Assembly (NCBI GenBank): GCA_003223635.1
Contig: QHVS01000005.1
Location: 1-35,922, forward strand
Length of the DNA stretch: 35,922 bases
Reading direction: 5' to 3'
From: Acidobacteriota bacterium
GTDB taxonomy: Bacteria > Acidobacteriota > Thermoanaerobaculia > Gp7-AA8
Shown here: positions 1-9,517 of the stretch, piece by piece
Position numbering within the stretch: the stretch's first letter is position 1
How the letters are laid out: every line of letters begins with the position of its first letter
Translations under genes and position numbers: made by a program
The notes under the pieces: model-generated
What the model saw: the letters and a program-made list of their open reading frames with translations, nothing else
Told to the model about the DNA's origin: nothing
Databases searched by the model: none

Positions 1-878
1 CATTTGATCTCCGGATTCTTGCGGATGGTTCCCGTAGCGCTGCAGGGAGCATCGAGGAGCACGGTTGAAAACCGGCGGCGGAATGCCGCGCGCCGGCCGT
101 CGCTGACGACGATCGCGCGGGAGCGCCCCATCAGCGGCCGCAGACGCCCGAGCGAGATGTCGTTGCTGATCACTCGCGCGCCGCGCGCAGTCATGATCAG
201 CGTCTTGCCGCCGGGCGCGGCGGCCAGATCGAGCACTTCCGTTCCCGTCGCCGCGCCCAGGTCGGCGATGACGGCGCTTCCCTCATCGAGAACATGGCCG
301 TCGATGTCTGCGCTCGAGCCGGTGAGCCTGAACATACCCGGAACTAGTCGTGAGGGCTGCGCCGCCGGGGGCGGAGGTGCCCCACCGAGAAAAACATCCG
401 GGTACGAGAGTTCCTGATTCGCTTCAGCGATCTTTGCCGCGCGGTCGGCGCCGTACATCCGCGTCCAACGTCGCAGAAGCCAATCGGGATGCGCGGTTCT
501 CGTCGGGAGATCCTTCGCCAGCGAGGGAAGATCTGTTTCCGATGCTCGCCGAAGGATGGCGTTGACGAATCCTCGCGCGCGTTTCGCGTAACGGGCCGCG
601 AGATCGACAGACTCCGACACCGCGGCGTACCGTGCCACGTCCATGAACATCAGCTGGTAGATGCCGAGGCGAAGGATATCGACGACGTTGGGATCGAGCT
701 TGCTGATGCGGCGTTCGCTGATCGTCTCGATAGCTTGATCGAGGCGCGAGCGCCAGCGCAGAACCCCCAGCACCAGGGTGCGCACGAATCCGCTCTCGTT
801 CTGCAGCAGGATGGCGGCGTAGGCTGATTCGTGCTCGACGCGCCGCAACAGTTGGAACGCGCGTTCGCGTTCGGTCAC
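1..878 (-). CDS. rsmB: 16S rRNA (cytosine-C5) methyltransferase RsmB/Sun (3' part truncated by window edge)
   Basis: Manual minus-strand translation from GTG at 878 stays open to position 1: VTERERAFQLLRRVEHESAYAAILLQ...VLDLAAAPGGKTLIM...VLLDAPCSATGTIRKNPEIK. SAM-binding and catalytic PCS motifs typical of RsmB. Start overlaps the fmt stop (GTGA). Absent from the ORF track because it runs off the edge. Confidence 0.95.
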   Translation of the reverse strand, partial: MTERERAFQLLRRVEHESAYAAILLQNESGFVRTLVLGVLRWRSRLDQAIETISERRISKLDPNVVDILRLGIYQLMFMDVARYAAVSESVDLAARYAKRARGFVNAILRRASETDLPSLAKDLPTRTAHPDWLLRRWTRMYGADRAAKIAEANQELSYPDVFLGGAPPPPAAQPSRLVPGMFRLTGSSADIDGHVLDEGSAVIADLGAATGTEVLDLAAAPGGKTLIMTARGARVISNDISLGRLRPLMGRSRAIVVSDGRRAAFRRRFSTVLLDAPCSATGTIRKNPEIK

Positions 879-1762
879 GAAATCTGCGCTCCGACGCGCC
901 ATCCCGCGCCGCGGGCGAATTCGGCCGCCGGCATCCTGGCCCGCCCGGCCCGCTGCAGCGTCAGAAGCTTGATCGCTCCATCGCCGGTGGCCACGGTCAC
1001 GCCGTCATCGATGGAAAGAATCGTTCCCGGCTTCCCGCTCCGCTTCGCCGGCCGCAAATCGATCAGTTTCAGGTTGCCGATGAACACGCCGGGCCACGGA
1101 TCGAACGCGCGAAACCGGTTGTAGATCGACGCAGTGCTGTCCTTCCACCGGATTTCGCCTTCACTCTTCTCGATCTTTGGCGCTTGCGTCGCCTCGGCGT
1201 GATCCTGCGGGACGCCCGGGCTGATGTGGTCGAGGGTGCGCAGGAGCGTCAACGCGCCGAGTCTGGCCAAACGCTCCGAAACCTCCGGCGTGCGTTCGTC
1301 GGGACCGATCGGCACACTCCCGGCGGCCAGCATGGGACCGTGATCGAGCTGTTCATCGACGCGCATGATGGTCACGCCGGTGATCGTTTCGCCGTTGGCG
1401 ATGGCTCGCTGAATCGGCGCAGCGCCGCGATATTTCGGCAGCAGCGACGCGTGGACATTGAGGAAGCCCTGCTCCGGAATGGAGAGAAGTACAGCCGGCA
1501 GGATCTTGCCGTACGCGACGACTACGCCGACATCCGGCTTCAACGCTTCCACGTCCGCGAGAACGTCGCGCACCCGGGCCGGCTGTGCGAGCGGCAGGCG
1601 AAGCTCATGGGCCAACCGCGCGATCGCCGGAGTCTGGATCTTCAGCCCTCGCCCGGCAGGCTTGTCGGGCTGCGCGACGACCAGCGCGACGTCATGCGCG
1701 CTGGCCAGCGCCTCGAGCGCGGGCACAGCAAAGTCGGGAGTACCAAAGAAAACGATCCGCAA
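875..1762 (-). CDS. fmt: Methionyl-tRNA formyltransferase
   Basis: MRIVFFGTPDFAVPALEAL..., VVAYGKILPAVLL, NVHASLLPKYRGAAPIQRAI: diagnostic Fmt motifs. Confidence 0.97.
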   Translation of the reverse strand: MRIVFFGTPDFAVPALEALASAHDVALVVAQPDKPAGRGLKIQTPAIARLAHELRLPLAQPARVRDVLADVEALKPDVGVVVAYGKILPAVLLSIPEQGFLNVHASLLPKYRGAAPIQRAIANGETITGVTIMRVDEQLDHGPMLAAGSVPIGPDERTPEVSERLARLGALTLLRTLDHISPGVPQDHAEATQAPKIEKSEGEIRWKDSTASIYNRFRAFDPWPGVFIGNLKLIDLRPAKRSGKPGTILSIDDGVTVATGDGAIKLLTLQRAGRARMPAAEFARGAGWRVGAQIS

Positions 1763-1781
1763 TTCAGCGGGCGATTGTATG

Positions 1782-1837
1782 GTGCTTGGTGCTCAGTGCT
1801 CAGTAGTGGTGGCTACCAGGCACCAAGCACCGAGCAC
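1782..1837. repeat. Inverted pair of 7-bp tandem micro-arrays (family A, GTGCTYR)
   Basis: + strand GTGCTTG|GTGCTCA|GTGCTCA (1782-1802), centre GTAGTGGTGGCTAC (1803-1816), then CAGGCAC|CAAGCAC|CGAGCAC (1817-1837), the reverse complement of GTGCTCG|GTGCTTG|GTGCCTG. Confidence 0.85.
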
Positions 1838-2160
1838 TATGGCGGTGCCGCCAGATGCGTCCCCGTCGCGGCGGTCGACGTCGTCTGCGTCGCGTGCTGG
1901 CTGTCGGTCGTCGGCGGCTGATCCTTCAACGTCGTCGTCGGCGCGGTCGCGTTGATCGGCTGGCGGGTCATGTTCTTTCCCTCCGCGCCGCTGTTTGGCT
2001 CCGGTTTTGGCCCGGGCATGCCGTGCGCCGTCGGCGTCTGCGACGAGGTGGTGACCGGGTGCGTCATTGCCGGCGGATTGTTCTGGTAATCGCGCGGAGG
2101 AGGCTCACCGCGGCACGCCAGCAGAAACGCCAGCGGCAGAATCAACAACGAAACGCGCAT
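1837..2160 (-). CDS. Small Pro/Thr-rich putative lipoprotein
   Basis: MRVSLLILPLAFLLACRGEP: signal peptide with lipobox LLAC; remainder is low-complexity P/T/Q-rich. Confidence 0.7.
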   Translation of the reverse strand: MRVSLLILPLAFLLACRGEPPPRDYQNNPPAMTHPVTTSSQTPTAHGMPGPKPEPNSGAEGKNMTRQPINATAPTTTLKDQPPTTDSQHATQTTSTAATGTHLAAPP

Positions 2161-2209
2161 CGTCTACCGATGGGTTCAATGCACATGCCATGACGTACAA
2201 TCCGCCGCC

Positions 2210-3064
2210 ATGCGAGCGATTGCAGTTTCCGCATTTGTCCTCCTTTCGGCGGCGGTGGGCGCCGGCCAGTTGCCCGACGGCGACCAGCATTGGGCCGCGC
2301 GCGCCGAAGGGCATCAGGGGGGTCGGGCGAGCGCGACACACATCGATGCAGCGATCGCTGCCTATCAGCGCGCCGTTACGCTGAATCCCAACGATCTCGA
2401 GCCGCGCTCGAAGCTCCTTCGGGCAATCCGCTTCAAAGGCGCCTACGTCGCGACGACGAAGGACGAAAAGAAAAAGATCTACGACATGGGCAAAAGCGCC
2501 GGTGAAGAGGCGCTGGCCATCATCGATCGACAACTCGCAGCGAAAGGCCTCCGCTCCGTGACCAAGGCCACAGAAAAAGAGGTGGCCGACGCTGCTCGGA
2601 CGCTTCCCGGCGCCGGCGAAGTATTCCACTGGGACGCAGTGAACTGGGGCGAGTGGGCGCTGGTCTACGGAAAGTTGGCGGCAGTGAGGCAGGGAGCCGC
2701 CGATCGGATTCGCCGCGAGGCGACCATCGCCATGCTCATCAACCCGGCCATGGAAGGCGGCGGACCCGCTCGGGTCCTCGGTCGCCTGCACGATCAGACC
2801 CCTCACGTGCCATTCCTCACCGGTTGGGCCTCCAGCCGTGAAGCGGTGAAGCTCCTGAACGAATCGCTGAAGATCGATCCGACGAACAAGATCACTCGCG
2901 TGTTTCTGGCCGAAGCGATGGTCGACAACAACAGCGACACGGGACCGCAGGCCATTCAGATGCTCCGCGAAGTGATCTCCACGCCGAACGATCCGCAATA
3001 CGAAGTGGAGCAGGCGGCGGCACAGGCGGACGCTCGCGCGTTGCTCAGGAAGTGGGGCGCGTAA
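2210..3064 (+). CDS. Secreted TPR-like repeat protein of unknown function
   Basis: N-terminal signal peptide (MRAIAVSAFVLLSAAVGAGQ); AIAAYQRAVTLNPNDLEPRSKLLRA is TPR-like; a second repeat-like segment follows (AVKLLNESLKIDPTNKITRVFLAEA). Confidence 0.8.
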   Translation: MRAIAVSAFVLLSAAVGAGQLPDGDQHWAARAEGHQGGRASATHIDAAIAAYQRAVTLNPNDLEPRSKLLRAIRFKGAYVATTKDEKKKIYDMGKSAGEEALAIIDRQLAAKGLRSVTKATEKEVADAARTLPGAGEVFHWDAVNWGEWALVYGKLAAVRQGAADRIRREATIAMLINPAMEGGGPARVLGRLHDQTPHVPFLTGWASSREAVKLLNESLKIDPTNKITRVFLAEAMVDNNSDTGPQAIQMLREVISTPNDPQYEVEQAAAQADARALLRKWGA

Positions 3065-3581
3065 GCGCAGCCACCACTTCGCCCGCAAACGTATCGACGC
3101 CTTCGAAGCGCAGGCCGCCGGCGATCTCCGACTGCAGCCGCAAGGGAATTCGTTTCAACGTCGGAATGACGCCGCCATGCTGCTTCCACAGCGCTTCCTT
3201 GGCGCACCAGAAGTGCAGGAGGCGATTGGGGATCGTGCAGCGCTCCATCACTTCGTTCTCATCGTCAGTGAGAAAGAAATGTGCGGCGGCCTCGCGGAAG
3301 TCGCGCATCGCTTCGACGTCGAGCCCCACCGGCTGAGATCCGACCGCCGCGCCGCCATAGGGGCCAGAGTGGGAGAAGGAGACGCAATCGCCGGCCGCTC
3401 CCTGCCGGCGCAGCTCTTTCTCCGCGATGCGGCTCAGCATCCACTGCGTCTGCCGTTTGGGCAGGCGAAATGAGCGCGCCACGGCCAGCTCCTCCTCGCT
3501 GAACCACGACTCCGCTCGATCGACGGCCGAAATGACCAACGCTCGGCCGCGCCAGCTCTCTGGGAGCGAAACAATTCTCAT
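3045..3581 (-). CDS. 4'-phosphopantetheinyl transferase superfamily protein
   Basis: VSFSHSGPYGGAAVG..VGLDVEAM and LLHFWCAKEALWK match Sfp-type motifs (SHS, G-D-x-E, W/F-x-x-KEAxxK). Overlaps the 3' end of the convergent TPR gene. Confidence 0.88.
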   Translation of the reverse strand: MRIVSLPESWRGRALVISAVDRAESWFSEEELAVARSFRLPKRQTQWMLSRIAEKELRRQGAAGDCVSFSHSGPYGGAAVGSQPVGLDVEAMRDFREAAAHFFLTDDENEVMERCTIPNRLLHFWCAKEALWKQHGGVIPTLKRIPLRLQSEIAGGLRFEGVDTFAGEVVAALTRPTS

Positions 3582-6500
3582 GGCTGCCCGGATGGGACGG
3601 CGGCGAGGAAATGCGAGTCACCGTCCGGTTCGACTACCGTGGCGAAAGGCGCGCCTGTGCCGGCGATAGCCGTCACGCGAAGCGTCATCGTCTCATCGAC
3701 GGCGGTCCCCAGCTCGCGCTCAATGTCATTCGTCCACCACACTTCTTCTTCCGGAACACCCGATTCGATCGTACGGCCGACGCGAACGTTGCCGCGGGTC
3801 CATGCGGAGATGCGGAACGTGGCCGGAATCCGGCCCAGGTTGATGACGCCGACGTTCATGCGGCTTCCCAGAGCTCGATGCGCAGGAATGCCGACGATGG
3901 TCGCCTCGGCGACCTCGCTTCCCGCGGTAATGGCGTCGCGCACCGTGAGTGGCGGCTCCAGCGATGCCCTCCCCTCGTGCGCGATGTCGCTGTTCTGCAC
4001 CAGGGCGACGGGCGCACGCCCTTCGCGATGCTCGATCCATAGCGTGCCGATCTCCTGCAATCCGAAATAGGTCCGCACGACATCCGGCCAGCGGATGGTC
4101 TGGCGCGGAGCGAGGGTCAGGTTCCGGTCGACGCTTCGCTGCCCGGCGATGAAACGAAGTGAGACGCTGATCGGATCGCGAAACGGATTGTGCAGCGTCA
4201 AATCGGAAATCCAGAACGAATTGCTCGCTCCAGCCGCGCTACCAATCAGCGGAAAGACCATCGACGCGCGCTCGGACGCGGCCAGCGCCTTCTCGTCCGG
4301 CAATTGAATGCGCCGCAGATACGACTGCAGCGGAGCCGGCCTGGCCCGCGGATCGCGGATCCACACCTGGACTCCGCGCACCGACCGGTAATAGCGATAG
4401 CAGTCGTCGAGATAGGCCGCCACGCCCTGCGCGCGAATGGCGTTCGGCACTCCGTCGAACTCGTCGAAGTTCTCCGGCGATGTTCGGATCACCAAACCCG
4501 GCCTGGCAGCCTGCAGAGCGGCGATGACCTCCGCCTGCAGGGCGCGCGGCGACATGATCGGCACCTGATAGAAGCGCGTCGGATTCGGACGGTCGGCGAA
4601 AAAGTAAAAAGCAGGCTGGTTGGAAAAGTCGAAGATCGAATCATTCGGTCGCGTGAACTCCCGGATCGTCTTCGACACCTGATCGATGCGGAATGCCACC
4701 TCCTCTGCGTACGGATCGCGCTGCACGTGAAGGACCCGCCGCTGGTAGTTGACCAGATCATCGATGCGAGCGTTGATCAGGTCGGGAACCCAGAACAGCA
4801 CGCCGAAAATCGGAATGGCCAGAAGGACAACCATCGATGCGAATGCGCGAGTCCCCGGATCGCCCTCCATCCAGATCTGCCGCAGTCGTCCGATGGCCAC
4901 GACGGCGAGAATCACCAGCATCGGTCCGATGAGAAATGCCGAGAAATACTGATGGCGAAACTCCGCGCGGCCGAACGCGGTCCGCTGCGTGATGGTGGCA
5001 AACACTGTGAGAACCAGGAGTGCACGATCGAGCGTGTCCATGCGCCGCCTCAGAGCGCGCTGGATCAGGTAGATCGCGGCGACAGCGATGGTGAGCGGGC
5101 TGAGGATCAGATGGAACTTCTCGAAGAGAACGAACTCGGCCAGCGTATGCAGATTCAGATTCTTCCGGAATGTGGAGACGAGGTCCGGAAACGGCAACGA
5201 CCAAACCGCATCGATGATGCGCGGGATGGTGACGAACGAGACCGTGGCGAAGTCCGGCAGAACGCCGCGGGCGATCAGATAGACGACAAACGGGGCGCAT
5301 CCCACGATCAGGCCCACGGTGAAGGTTAGTGCGGCGCGCATTGTGTGTAGACCGGCTTCAGCCGGTCGGCCGGCTAAAGCCGGGCCACACACAAGCCAAC
5401 AGAGAGCAATCGAGACAAGCGCCCCGGCAATGCTGTACAGGCCGATCTCATAGCTGAAGAATAGAGCGACCCCCGCAAAGAACCCGCTGAGAGCGACGGC
5501 GACGGTCGACCGTCGTTTCAGCCCGATCCACAGCAGCGCGACCACCGCCACTTGAAAAAACGTCCGATTGTTCTCCGTCGTCGTCCAGGCGGCTGTGGCC
5601 ACGGTGAGGAGCGCGAGCGGAATCGACTCGAAGATGGCCAGGCCGAGGTACCAGATGGCCACGGAGAGAAACGCGCCGAGAACCACGGTCCGCGTCATGG
5701 CCACATCGAGCGATCGGCCGAAGAGTTTCATGAGCCACGCGTCGAGCAGTCCGTCTTCCAGCATCCCATGCAGCGGAAAGACCCCTCGATACGGCGCCTT
5801 GCCTCTCAGATAATCCGACGCCGGTCCGATCGACTCACCGCGATGGAACAGATCGATCGTCAACAAGTGCGCCGTCGACGCGTAGCTGACCAGATAGATC
5901 AGCAGCGGGATCACCACGATCGCGGCCACGTTCCTGGCAACGCCCGGCGAGATCGGATTTCGCAAACCGAGAGCCAGCGCAGCGATGATCACCAGGACAG
6001 CGATCATCACCGCCGCAGAGTGCCTCGTCGGGACAACGAAGAGCGGTAGGACCGGCAGGATGACCATCGGCAACGCTGCGCTCACCACGCGACGGAACAC
6101 ATCCTCTGCGGAGATGCCGAAATTCGGCTCGGTCAGGTGCGCGATCAGAAACGTCACGACCCAGAAGAGCAGCAGAAAAATCGCGACGAAGACCGTCTCC
6201 AGGAAAAGCGTCGGGAAGTGGGCGATGCGACGGCCGGTCACCAGGTAACGGAACAGAAACCAGGAGATCGCTTCGCAGAACAGCAGCGCGTGGTAGGGAC
6301 TGAGCTCGCGTCGAAAGAACTGTCGCAGCCAGCGGCGCGTGTCGAAGAAGAGCAGACCGCGCGTAGCGCCGAACGCGATCGCCACCGGCAGAAGCAGGAT
6401 CCAACCAGCCTTGCCCGTCGTCAGATAGAACAGCGGCGAGAGAAGGAACGGCGCCGTGAAGAGAACTGCGACGGGCATCTGACGCTGCACTCGACGGCGA

Positions 6501-6769
6501 CCAAACCTGCGTTGCTCGCGTTCCAGGAGCTGTGCTCCGATGCGGCGAAACCAGATCGTCAGCGGCGGAACGGCCAGGAAGAAGATCGCGGCCCCGAGGT
6601 AATCCTTCAGCTTCGAGTAGCGCTCAATGGTCACCACTCCGATGGCTACGGGCGGGGTGGGCGGGAGGGAGCGGAAGAGGAGGGTGATGGAGAAAAAGAC
6701 GCCGGAAGCGAAGCAGAATGCGGCGATCCAAAGCAGCGCCGCGGTGATCCGCTCGTAAATTCGCGCCAT
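3578..6769 (-). CDS. Large polytopic membrane protein, GT-C/GT39-like N-terminal region with C-terminal beta-rich soluble domain
   Basis: Many TM segments; GPASDYLRGKAPYRGVFPLHGMLEDGL resembles the first-loop region of GT-C glycosyltransferases. The ORF opens at 6865, but MARIYERITAALLW (6769) avoids overlap with the upstream gene. ATGA overlap with the PPTase start at 3578-3581. Confidence 0.75.
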   Translation of the reverse strand: MARIYERITAALLWIAAFCFASGVFFSITLLFRSLPPTPPVAIGVVTIERYSKLKDYLGAAIFFLAVPPLTIWFRRIGAQLLEREQRRFGRRRVQRQMPVAVLFTAPFLLSPLFYLTTGKAGWILLLPVAIAFGATRGLLFFDTRRWLRQFFRRELSPYHALLFCEAISWFLFRYLVTGRRIAHFPTLFLETVFVAIFLLLFWVVTFLIAHLTEPNFGISAEDVFRRVVSAALPMVILPVLPLFVVPTRHSAAVMIAVLVIIAALALGLRNPISPGVARNVAAIVVIPLLIYLVSYASTAHLLTIDLFHRGESIGPASDYLRGKAPYRGVFPLHGMLEDGLLDAWLMKLFGRSLDVAMTRTVVLGAFLSVAIWYLGLAIFESIPLALLTVATAAWTTTENNRTFFQVAVVALLWIGLKRRSTVAVALSGFFAGVALFFSYEIGLYSIAGALVSIALCWLVCGPALAGRPAEAGLHTMRAALTFTVGLIVGCAPFVVYLIARGVLPDFATVSFVTIPRIIDAVWSLPFPDLVSTFRKNLNLHTLAEFVLFEKFHLILSPLTIAVAAIYLIQRALRRRMDTLDRALLVLTVFATITQRTAFGRAEFRHQYFSAFLIGPMLVILAVVAIGRLRQIWMEGDPGTRAFASMVVLLAIPIFGVLFWVPDLINARIDDLVNYQRRVLHVQRDPYAEEVAFRIDQVSKTIREFTRPNDSIFDFSNQPAFYFFADRPNPTRFYQVPIMSPRALQAEVIAALQAARPGLVIRTSPENFDEFDGVPNAIRAQGVAAYLDDCYRYYRSVRGVQVWIRDPRARPAPLQSYLRRIQLPDEKALAASERASMVFPLIGSAAGASNSFWISDLTLHNPFRDPISVSLRFIAGQRSVDRNLTLAPRQTIRWPDVVRTYFGLQEIGTLWIEHREGRAPVALVQNSDIAHEGRASLEPPLTVRDAITAGSEVAEATIVGIPAHRALGSRMNVGVINLGRIPATFRISAWTRGNVRVGRTIESGVPEEEVWWTNDIERELGTAVDETMTLRVTAIAGTGAPFATVVEPDGDSHFLAAVPSGQP
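5341..5394. repeat. 54-bp palindromic element in frame inside the membrane-protein gene (RPE-like)
   Basis: TTGTGTGTAGACCGGCTTCAGCCGG-TCGG-CCGGCTAAAGCCGGGCCACACACAA: 25-nt arms with 3 mismatches. 54 nt = 18 codons. Confidence 0.85.
6650..6669 (+). other. G-quadruplex-capable G-run
   Basis: GGGCGGGGTGGGCGGGAGGG: five G3+ tracts with 1-nt loops, on the non-coding (template) strand near the 5' end of the membrane-protein gene. Confidence 0.6.
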
Positions 6770-6782
6770 CGGCGCGAGTGTA

Positions 6783-8030
6783 TCAGCGGGCGCCGAGCAG
6801 CCCGTGGCGCGCGGCAATTCGATCCATCGCCGCGAGAAGCGCCGCGATGGTCGCGTCGTCGTCATGCGCCGACCAGCGCGCGATGATCCATTCGAACGGC
6901 GCCGCGCGTGAAGCCGCGCAGCGAAGCTGTTCGATGAACGCGTTCAACCTCCGCTCGTCGATCAGGTTCGCTCGCCGCGGGCGCGACGAAGCCAGCGCCA
7001 CCCGCAGCACGCGCAGCATCCACGGCTGCAGGGCCTCCCGCTGTCCCCTCACGGCCGGCCGACGGGGCCCGAACCCGAGAGGATCTGCCTCGATATCCTT
7101 CGACGCTTCAGGCCGCGGCGGCAGCGGGCGGCGATACGCGCTCTTCGGCGTGCGCGCGCCCTTCTTGCGGGCCGCAAGAATCGCAAAGTCCGACGGGATC
7201 GATCCACGGTCGATCAGGGCTCCCTCCAGCGAGCACAGAAGCTCGATCGCCCCGCGCTCGTGGGGATCGTCAAAGCGAAAGTTCTGGACGATGTCGTACA
7301 GGAGGTGCATCAGAATCGTTCCGCCGAGCTGCTTGACCTCCAGAACGTCAAAGCGCTGCCGGATCATGGGCATCAGATCCGATGCGCGAACGGCCTCGGA
7401 AGGGTCGTTGGCGATCATCTGGTCGATCGTCGGGCGCTCCCTCGCCTCGTAGACTCGATCTTCGAGCGCACCGTGGCGAAGCTGCGCCGGCAGACAGCGC
7501 AAAAGATCGTTGACGATCGCCAGGATCTCATCGCTGAACTGAAAGCGATTCGGTCCGATGTACTCGTTGACGATGAACGTCGCCTCCGGCTTCATGGCCC
7601 GCTCGACCTGCTCGAAAGCATGCTCGAGCTTTTCGACGTGATGAAGGATCGAGTGAGCGACGACGACGTCATACGCGCCGGCTTCGAGAGTGTCGCGATT
7701 GAGGTCGGCGACGGAATAGCGGATCTTCGGCCCCCCTCGCGCCCGCGCTCGCGCCACCGCCGCCTCGGCGAAGTCTAGGGCGTCGATGCGGCTGACGAAC
7801 GACCACTCCGACACCGTTCGCTCCAGCCAACCTTCGCCACAGCCGAGAACTAGAACGCGCAGGTCCTGACCAACGAAATACCGATGCGCCCAGGAGGAGA
7901 GCCAGTCGCGCGCCGGGTCGCCGGTAGCGCGCTCGTTCAGATGCATCAGGACGGCGGTGGACGCCATCCAGCTCACCTCGCCGAGCCTGTGCGTGTAGTC
8001 GGCGGATCCCCAGAGGCGCGCTGCGTCCAT
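6783..8030 (-). CDS. Class I SAM-dependent methyltransferase with C-terminal extension
   Basis: LRVLVLGCGEGWLERTVSEWS...DALDFAEAAVARAR...YDVVVAHSILHHVEKLEHAFEQVERAMKP. About 150 aa of Arg-rich C-terminal extension after the fold. Confidence 0.85.
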   Translation of the reverse strand: MDAARLWGSADYTHRLGEVSWMASTAVLMHLNERATGDPARDWLSSWAHRYFVGQDLRVLVLGCGEGWLERTVSEWSFVSRIDALDFAEAAVARARARGGPKIRYSVADLNRDTLEAGAYDVVVAHSILHHVEKLEHAFEQVERAMKPEATFIVNEYIGPNRFQFSDEILAIVNDLLRCLPAQLRHGALEDRVYEARERPTIDQMIANDPSEAVRASDLMPMIRQRFDVLEVKQLGGTILMHLLYDIVQNFRFDDPHERGAIELLCSLEGALIDRGSIPSDFAILAARKKGARTPKSAYRRPLPPRPEASKDIEADPLGFGPRRPAVRGQREALQPWMLRVLRVALASSRPRRANLIDERRLNAFIEQLRCAASRAAPFEWIIARWSAHDDDATIAALLAAMDRIAARHGLLGAR

Positions 8031-9517
8031 CAGAACGCCTCGACGATCGCATCGCGCAGCGACTCGATGCTCGCCGACGAAGCCTCCACGTTCGGCTCGC
8101 GTCCATGCTTTCTCAGCGCATCGCTGGTCATCGGACCGATGGATGCAACGCGCGCGTCCTGCAGGATGGATGCAGCGCGATCGGCTGCCGCTGCGTAGAA
8201 GTTGTCCACCGTCGATGCACTGGTGAACGTCACGATGTCGATGTCTTGCAGGATCGCCGGATCGGCAGCAAGGCGGCGCGTCTGATAGGCGACGACCAGA
8301 TCGACTTCGCCGCCGCGCCGGCGCAGCTCCTCGATCAGCTCCTCCCCCCCTTCCGCCCCGCGCACGATCGCCGTGCGAATTCCGCGCTGGTCGCCCTCCA
8401 GCAGCGGCAGCAGCGCCGCTGACTGGAACTTCGGCGGCACGAGATCCGGTTCGATGCCGCTCGCGCGCAACTCGTCAGCCGTCGATTCACCCACCGCGGC
8501 GACCATCACCAGGCCCAGAGCCCGCGCGTCTTTGCCGTGGAACCGCAATCGATCGAAAAAAGATCGCACTCCGTTCGTCGAGGTGAAGATCAGCCACTGG
8601 TAATCATCAAGCACGTCGATGAGGCGATCGAGCGATTCGTAGGAATCCGGCGGAGCAATCTCGATCAGCGGGAACTCGATCACCTGCGCTCCCGCTTCCT
8701 CCAGCAGCCGTCTCAGCCCGGACGCCTGCTCGCGCGCTCGAGTGACGACGACGCGCTTTCCAAAGAGCGGCTTCGATTCGAACCAGTTGATCGCGTCGCG
8801 CAACTGAACGACCGCCCCCACCACGACGAGCGCTGGCGTGGCTACTCCCTGGGCGCGATCAGCGATGTCGGCCAGCGTGCCGCGGATGACCTGCTGCTCC
8901 GGCGTCGTCGCTTTGGAAATGACGGCCACCGGTTCAGCGTCGCGCATTCCGTTCTGGCGAAGATTCTTCGCGATCACTGCCAGGTTGGCCGTACCCATCA
9001 TGAAGACCTTCGTGCCCCGCAAGCGCGCCAACGCGGCCCAGTCGACGCCGGCCGAGTCGTCGCCCTCGTGGCCGGTAACCAGCGTGACGGTAGCGGCGTG
9101 TGCCCGATGCGTCACCGGAATGCCGGCGTAGGCGGGGCCGCCAATCGCCGACGAGACGCCGGGAACAATCTCGAACTCGACGCCGGCCGCCGCCAACTCT
9201 TCGGCTTCCTCACCCCCCCGACCGAAGACAAACGGATCCCCGCCCTTGAGCCGCACCACGCGCTTGCCTTCGCGAGCCTTCTGGATGAGCAGGCGATGGA
9301 TCTCCTCCTGAGGCACGGCGTGGGCTCCGGCGCGCTTGCCGACGAAGATCAGCTCCGCGCTTCGCGGCACTCGCGACAGAACGTCCGGAGAGACGAGGGC
9401 ATCGGTGGCCACCACATCCGCTGACTCGATGAGCTCCGCCGCGCGCAGCGTGAGCAGATACGGATCGCCTGGGCCTGCGCCCACGAGGAAGACCTTGCCT
9501 ATCGGTTGTCGGGCCAA
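8030..9517 (-). CDS. cobA-hemD: Uroporphyrinogen-III C-methyltransferase / uroporphyrinogen-III synthase fusion
   Basis: N-terminal [48 protein letters not shown] (SUMT); C-terminal [34 protein letters not shown]... (HemD). TGATG overlap with the downstream gene. Confidence 0.95.
   Translation of the reverse strand: MARQPIGKVFLVGAGPGDPYLLTLRAAELIESADVVATDALVSPDVLSRVPRSAELIFVGKRAGAHAVPQEEIHRLLIQKAREGKRVVRLKGGDPFVFGRGGEEAEELAAAGVEFEIVPGVSSAIGGPAYAGIPVTHRAHAATVTLVTGHEGDDSAGVDWAALARLRGTKVFMMGTANLAVIAKNLRQNGMRDAEPVAVISKATTPEQQVIRGTLADIADRAQGVATPALVVVGAVVQLRDAINWFESKPLFGKRVVVTRAREQASGLRRLLEEAGAQVIEFPLIEIAPPDSYESLDRLIDVLDDYQWLIFTSTNGVRSFFDRLRFHGKDARALGLVMVAAVGESTADELRASGIEPDLVPPKFQSAALLPLLEGDQRGIRTAIVRGAEGGEELIEELRRRGGEVDLVVAYQTRRLAADPAILQDIDIVTFTSASTVDNFYAAAADRAASILQDARVASIGPMTSDALRKHGREPNVEASSASIESLRDAIVEAF

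Noticed and set aside
2105-3088. 327-aa minus-strand ORF
   Set aside because: Antisense to the signal-peptide/TPR protein; no recognisable motifs.
4347-4360. CGCGGAT x2 tandem heptad in the membrane-protein gene
   Set aside because: Only two copies and it encodes a plausible native sequence (IRDPRA); could be chance in a high-GC gene.
4190-5329. 379-aa plus-strand ORF
   Set aside because: Antisense to the large membrane protein, which has convincing TM segments and operon-type junctions.
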